From an uncultured Prevotellamassilia sp. (GTDB taxonomy: Bacteria; Bacteroidota; Bacteroidia; Bacteroidales; Bacteroidaceae), in assembly GCA_934255485.1 (NCBI GenBank), contig CAKQOG010000020.1, positions 1 to 42,613 of the forward strand: a stretch of DNA of 42,613 nucleotides, given 5' to 3'. The position numbers and the translations under genes are program-made. Every line of letters starts with the position of its first letter. Within the stretch, counting starts at the first letter, position 1. The notes below the pieces were generated by a model, which was not told the origin of the DNA, searched no databases, and saw only the letters and a list, made by a program, of their open reading frames with translations. Below, in pieces: positions 42,406 to 42,613 of this stretch.

Positions 42406-42492
42406 ATAAGAATACGTATCCTTATGTCACAAGAACACGTTAGTGAGCAGCTCACTAACGTGTTATAGCAGCACAAGGATACGTATCCTTGT
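42406..42492. repeat. Palindrome cluster with CGTATCC and a 31-nt perfect hairpin
   Basis: Three palindromes lie in a row. ATAAGAATACGTATCCTTAT (42406-42425) has one mismatched pair. 42434-42464 is a perfect hairpin with 15-bp arms AACACGTTAGTGAGC and GCTCACTAACGTGTT around a single A. ACAAGGATACGTATCCTTGT (42473-42492) is identical to 12653-12672. Confidence 0.9.
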
Positions 42493-42570
42493 ATCTCAAC
42501 ATCCGATGTTGAGTCAAAAAACAGAGGCTTTTTGCCCCTGAAAGTACATATAAAAAGTGTTTGAGAGAAG

Positions 42571-42613
42571 AATGAGGAAAGTTTACTGGTTATCAGTTAC
42601 TTTCCTCATTTTG
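42571..42613. terminator. Terminator-like stem-loop at window end
   Basis: AATGAGGAAAGT (42571-42582) pairs perfectly with ACTTTCCTCATT (42599-42610), followed by TTTG at the window edge. It probably belongs to a gene beyond the window. Confidence 0.65.

Larger units (their letters stand above)
41826..42613. other. Intergenic region at the window's right end (788 bp)
   Basis: It holds a minus-strand promoter (41993-42023), a 60-codon minus-strand frame that may be a gene remnant (42064-42246), a palindrome cluster (42406-42492) and a terminator-like stem-loop at the very end (42571-42613). No full-length gene was seen. Confidence 0.7.

Overview
The window is a low-GC chromosomal segment from a member of the Bacteroidales, most likely a Prevotella-like organism. 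Four things point there. Several genes are preceded by the Bacteroidetes -7 promoter box TAnnTTTG, once with a perfectly spaced TTTG -33 element at 38555-38585. Shine-Dalgarno sequences are weak or absent. The glycogen branching enzyme is of the eukaryote-like type common in this phylum. Many proteins belong to families typical of Bacteroidetes: DUF1573, GIN/DUF2807 lipoprotein, Wzi-like capsule protein, large HExxHxxGxxH DUF5117-type metalloprotease, and TamB. The species call is an inference. No tRNA, rRNA, CRISPR array, intact insertion sequence or prophage is visible.

Layout. 2-5094 (+): the 3' end of a class A penicillin-binding protein, kdsB (Kdo activation), an exported 13-repeat MORN protein and glgB. 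5201-5887 (+): a SprT-like metalloprotein, ending at a bidirectional terminator. 6006-9467 (-): hpt, adk, obg and pgeF. 9624-12242 (+): mutS2. 12243-12887: a convergent gap with a long imperfect inverted repeat and a palindrome cluster. 12888-16954 (-): a tight unit of ygiQ, a Wzi-like outer-membrane protein and a lipoprotein. 17079-18608 (-): ruvC and two unrecognised genes. 18860-25960 (+): DUF1573 protein, GDP-mannose pyrophosphorylase, mutY, rlmD, an unrecognised helical protein and the metalloprotease. 25961-26505: a convergent gap with two strong stem-loops and a 4 x 22 bp tandem palindrome array. 26506-33670 (-): nadK, an ABC exporter and tamB. 33889-40863 (+): pdxJ, a DJ-1/PfpI protein, recG, a BASS-like transporter and a PiT phosphate transporter carrying a PhoU-like C-terminal region. 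40968-41825 (-): a GIN-domain lipoprotein. The last 788 bases are largely non-coding and hold a second palindrome cluster.

Functionally this is mostly core genome: cell-envelope synthesis and assembly (PBP1A, KdsB, ManC, Wzi-like, TamB, PgeF), DNA maintenance (MutS2, RuvC, MutY, RecG, SprT-like), nucleotide and cofactor metabolism (Hpt, Adk, NadK, PdxJ), ribosome-related functions (Obg, RlmD), glycogen and phosphate handling. I found no defence, secretion or biosynthetic cluster that I would call a new system. The most unusual signal is non-coding. Three separate intergenic islands (12630-12672, 26313-26400, 42406-42492) are built from palindromes sharing the half-site CGTATC/GATACG, and each is followed 67-96 bp later by a TATCAATAAC-like motif. 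Other observations are a two-unit higher-order period in the MORN gene, an eight-rung SSG ladder in the GIN lipoprotein, a structured leader before the DUF1573 gene and a possibly leaderless ruvC transcript.
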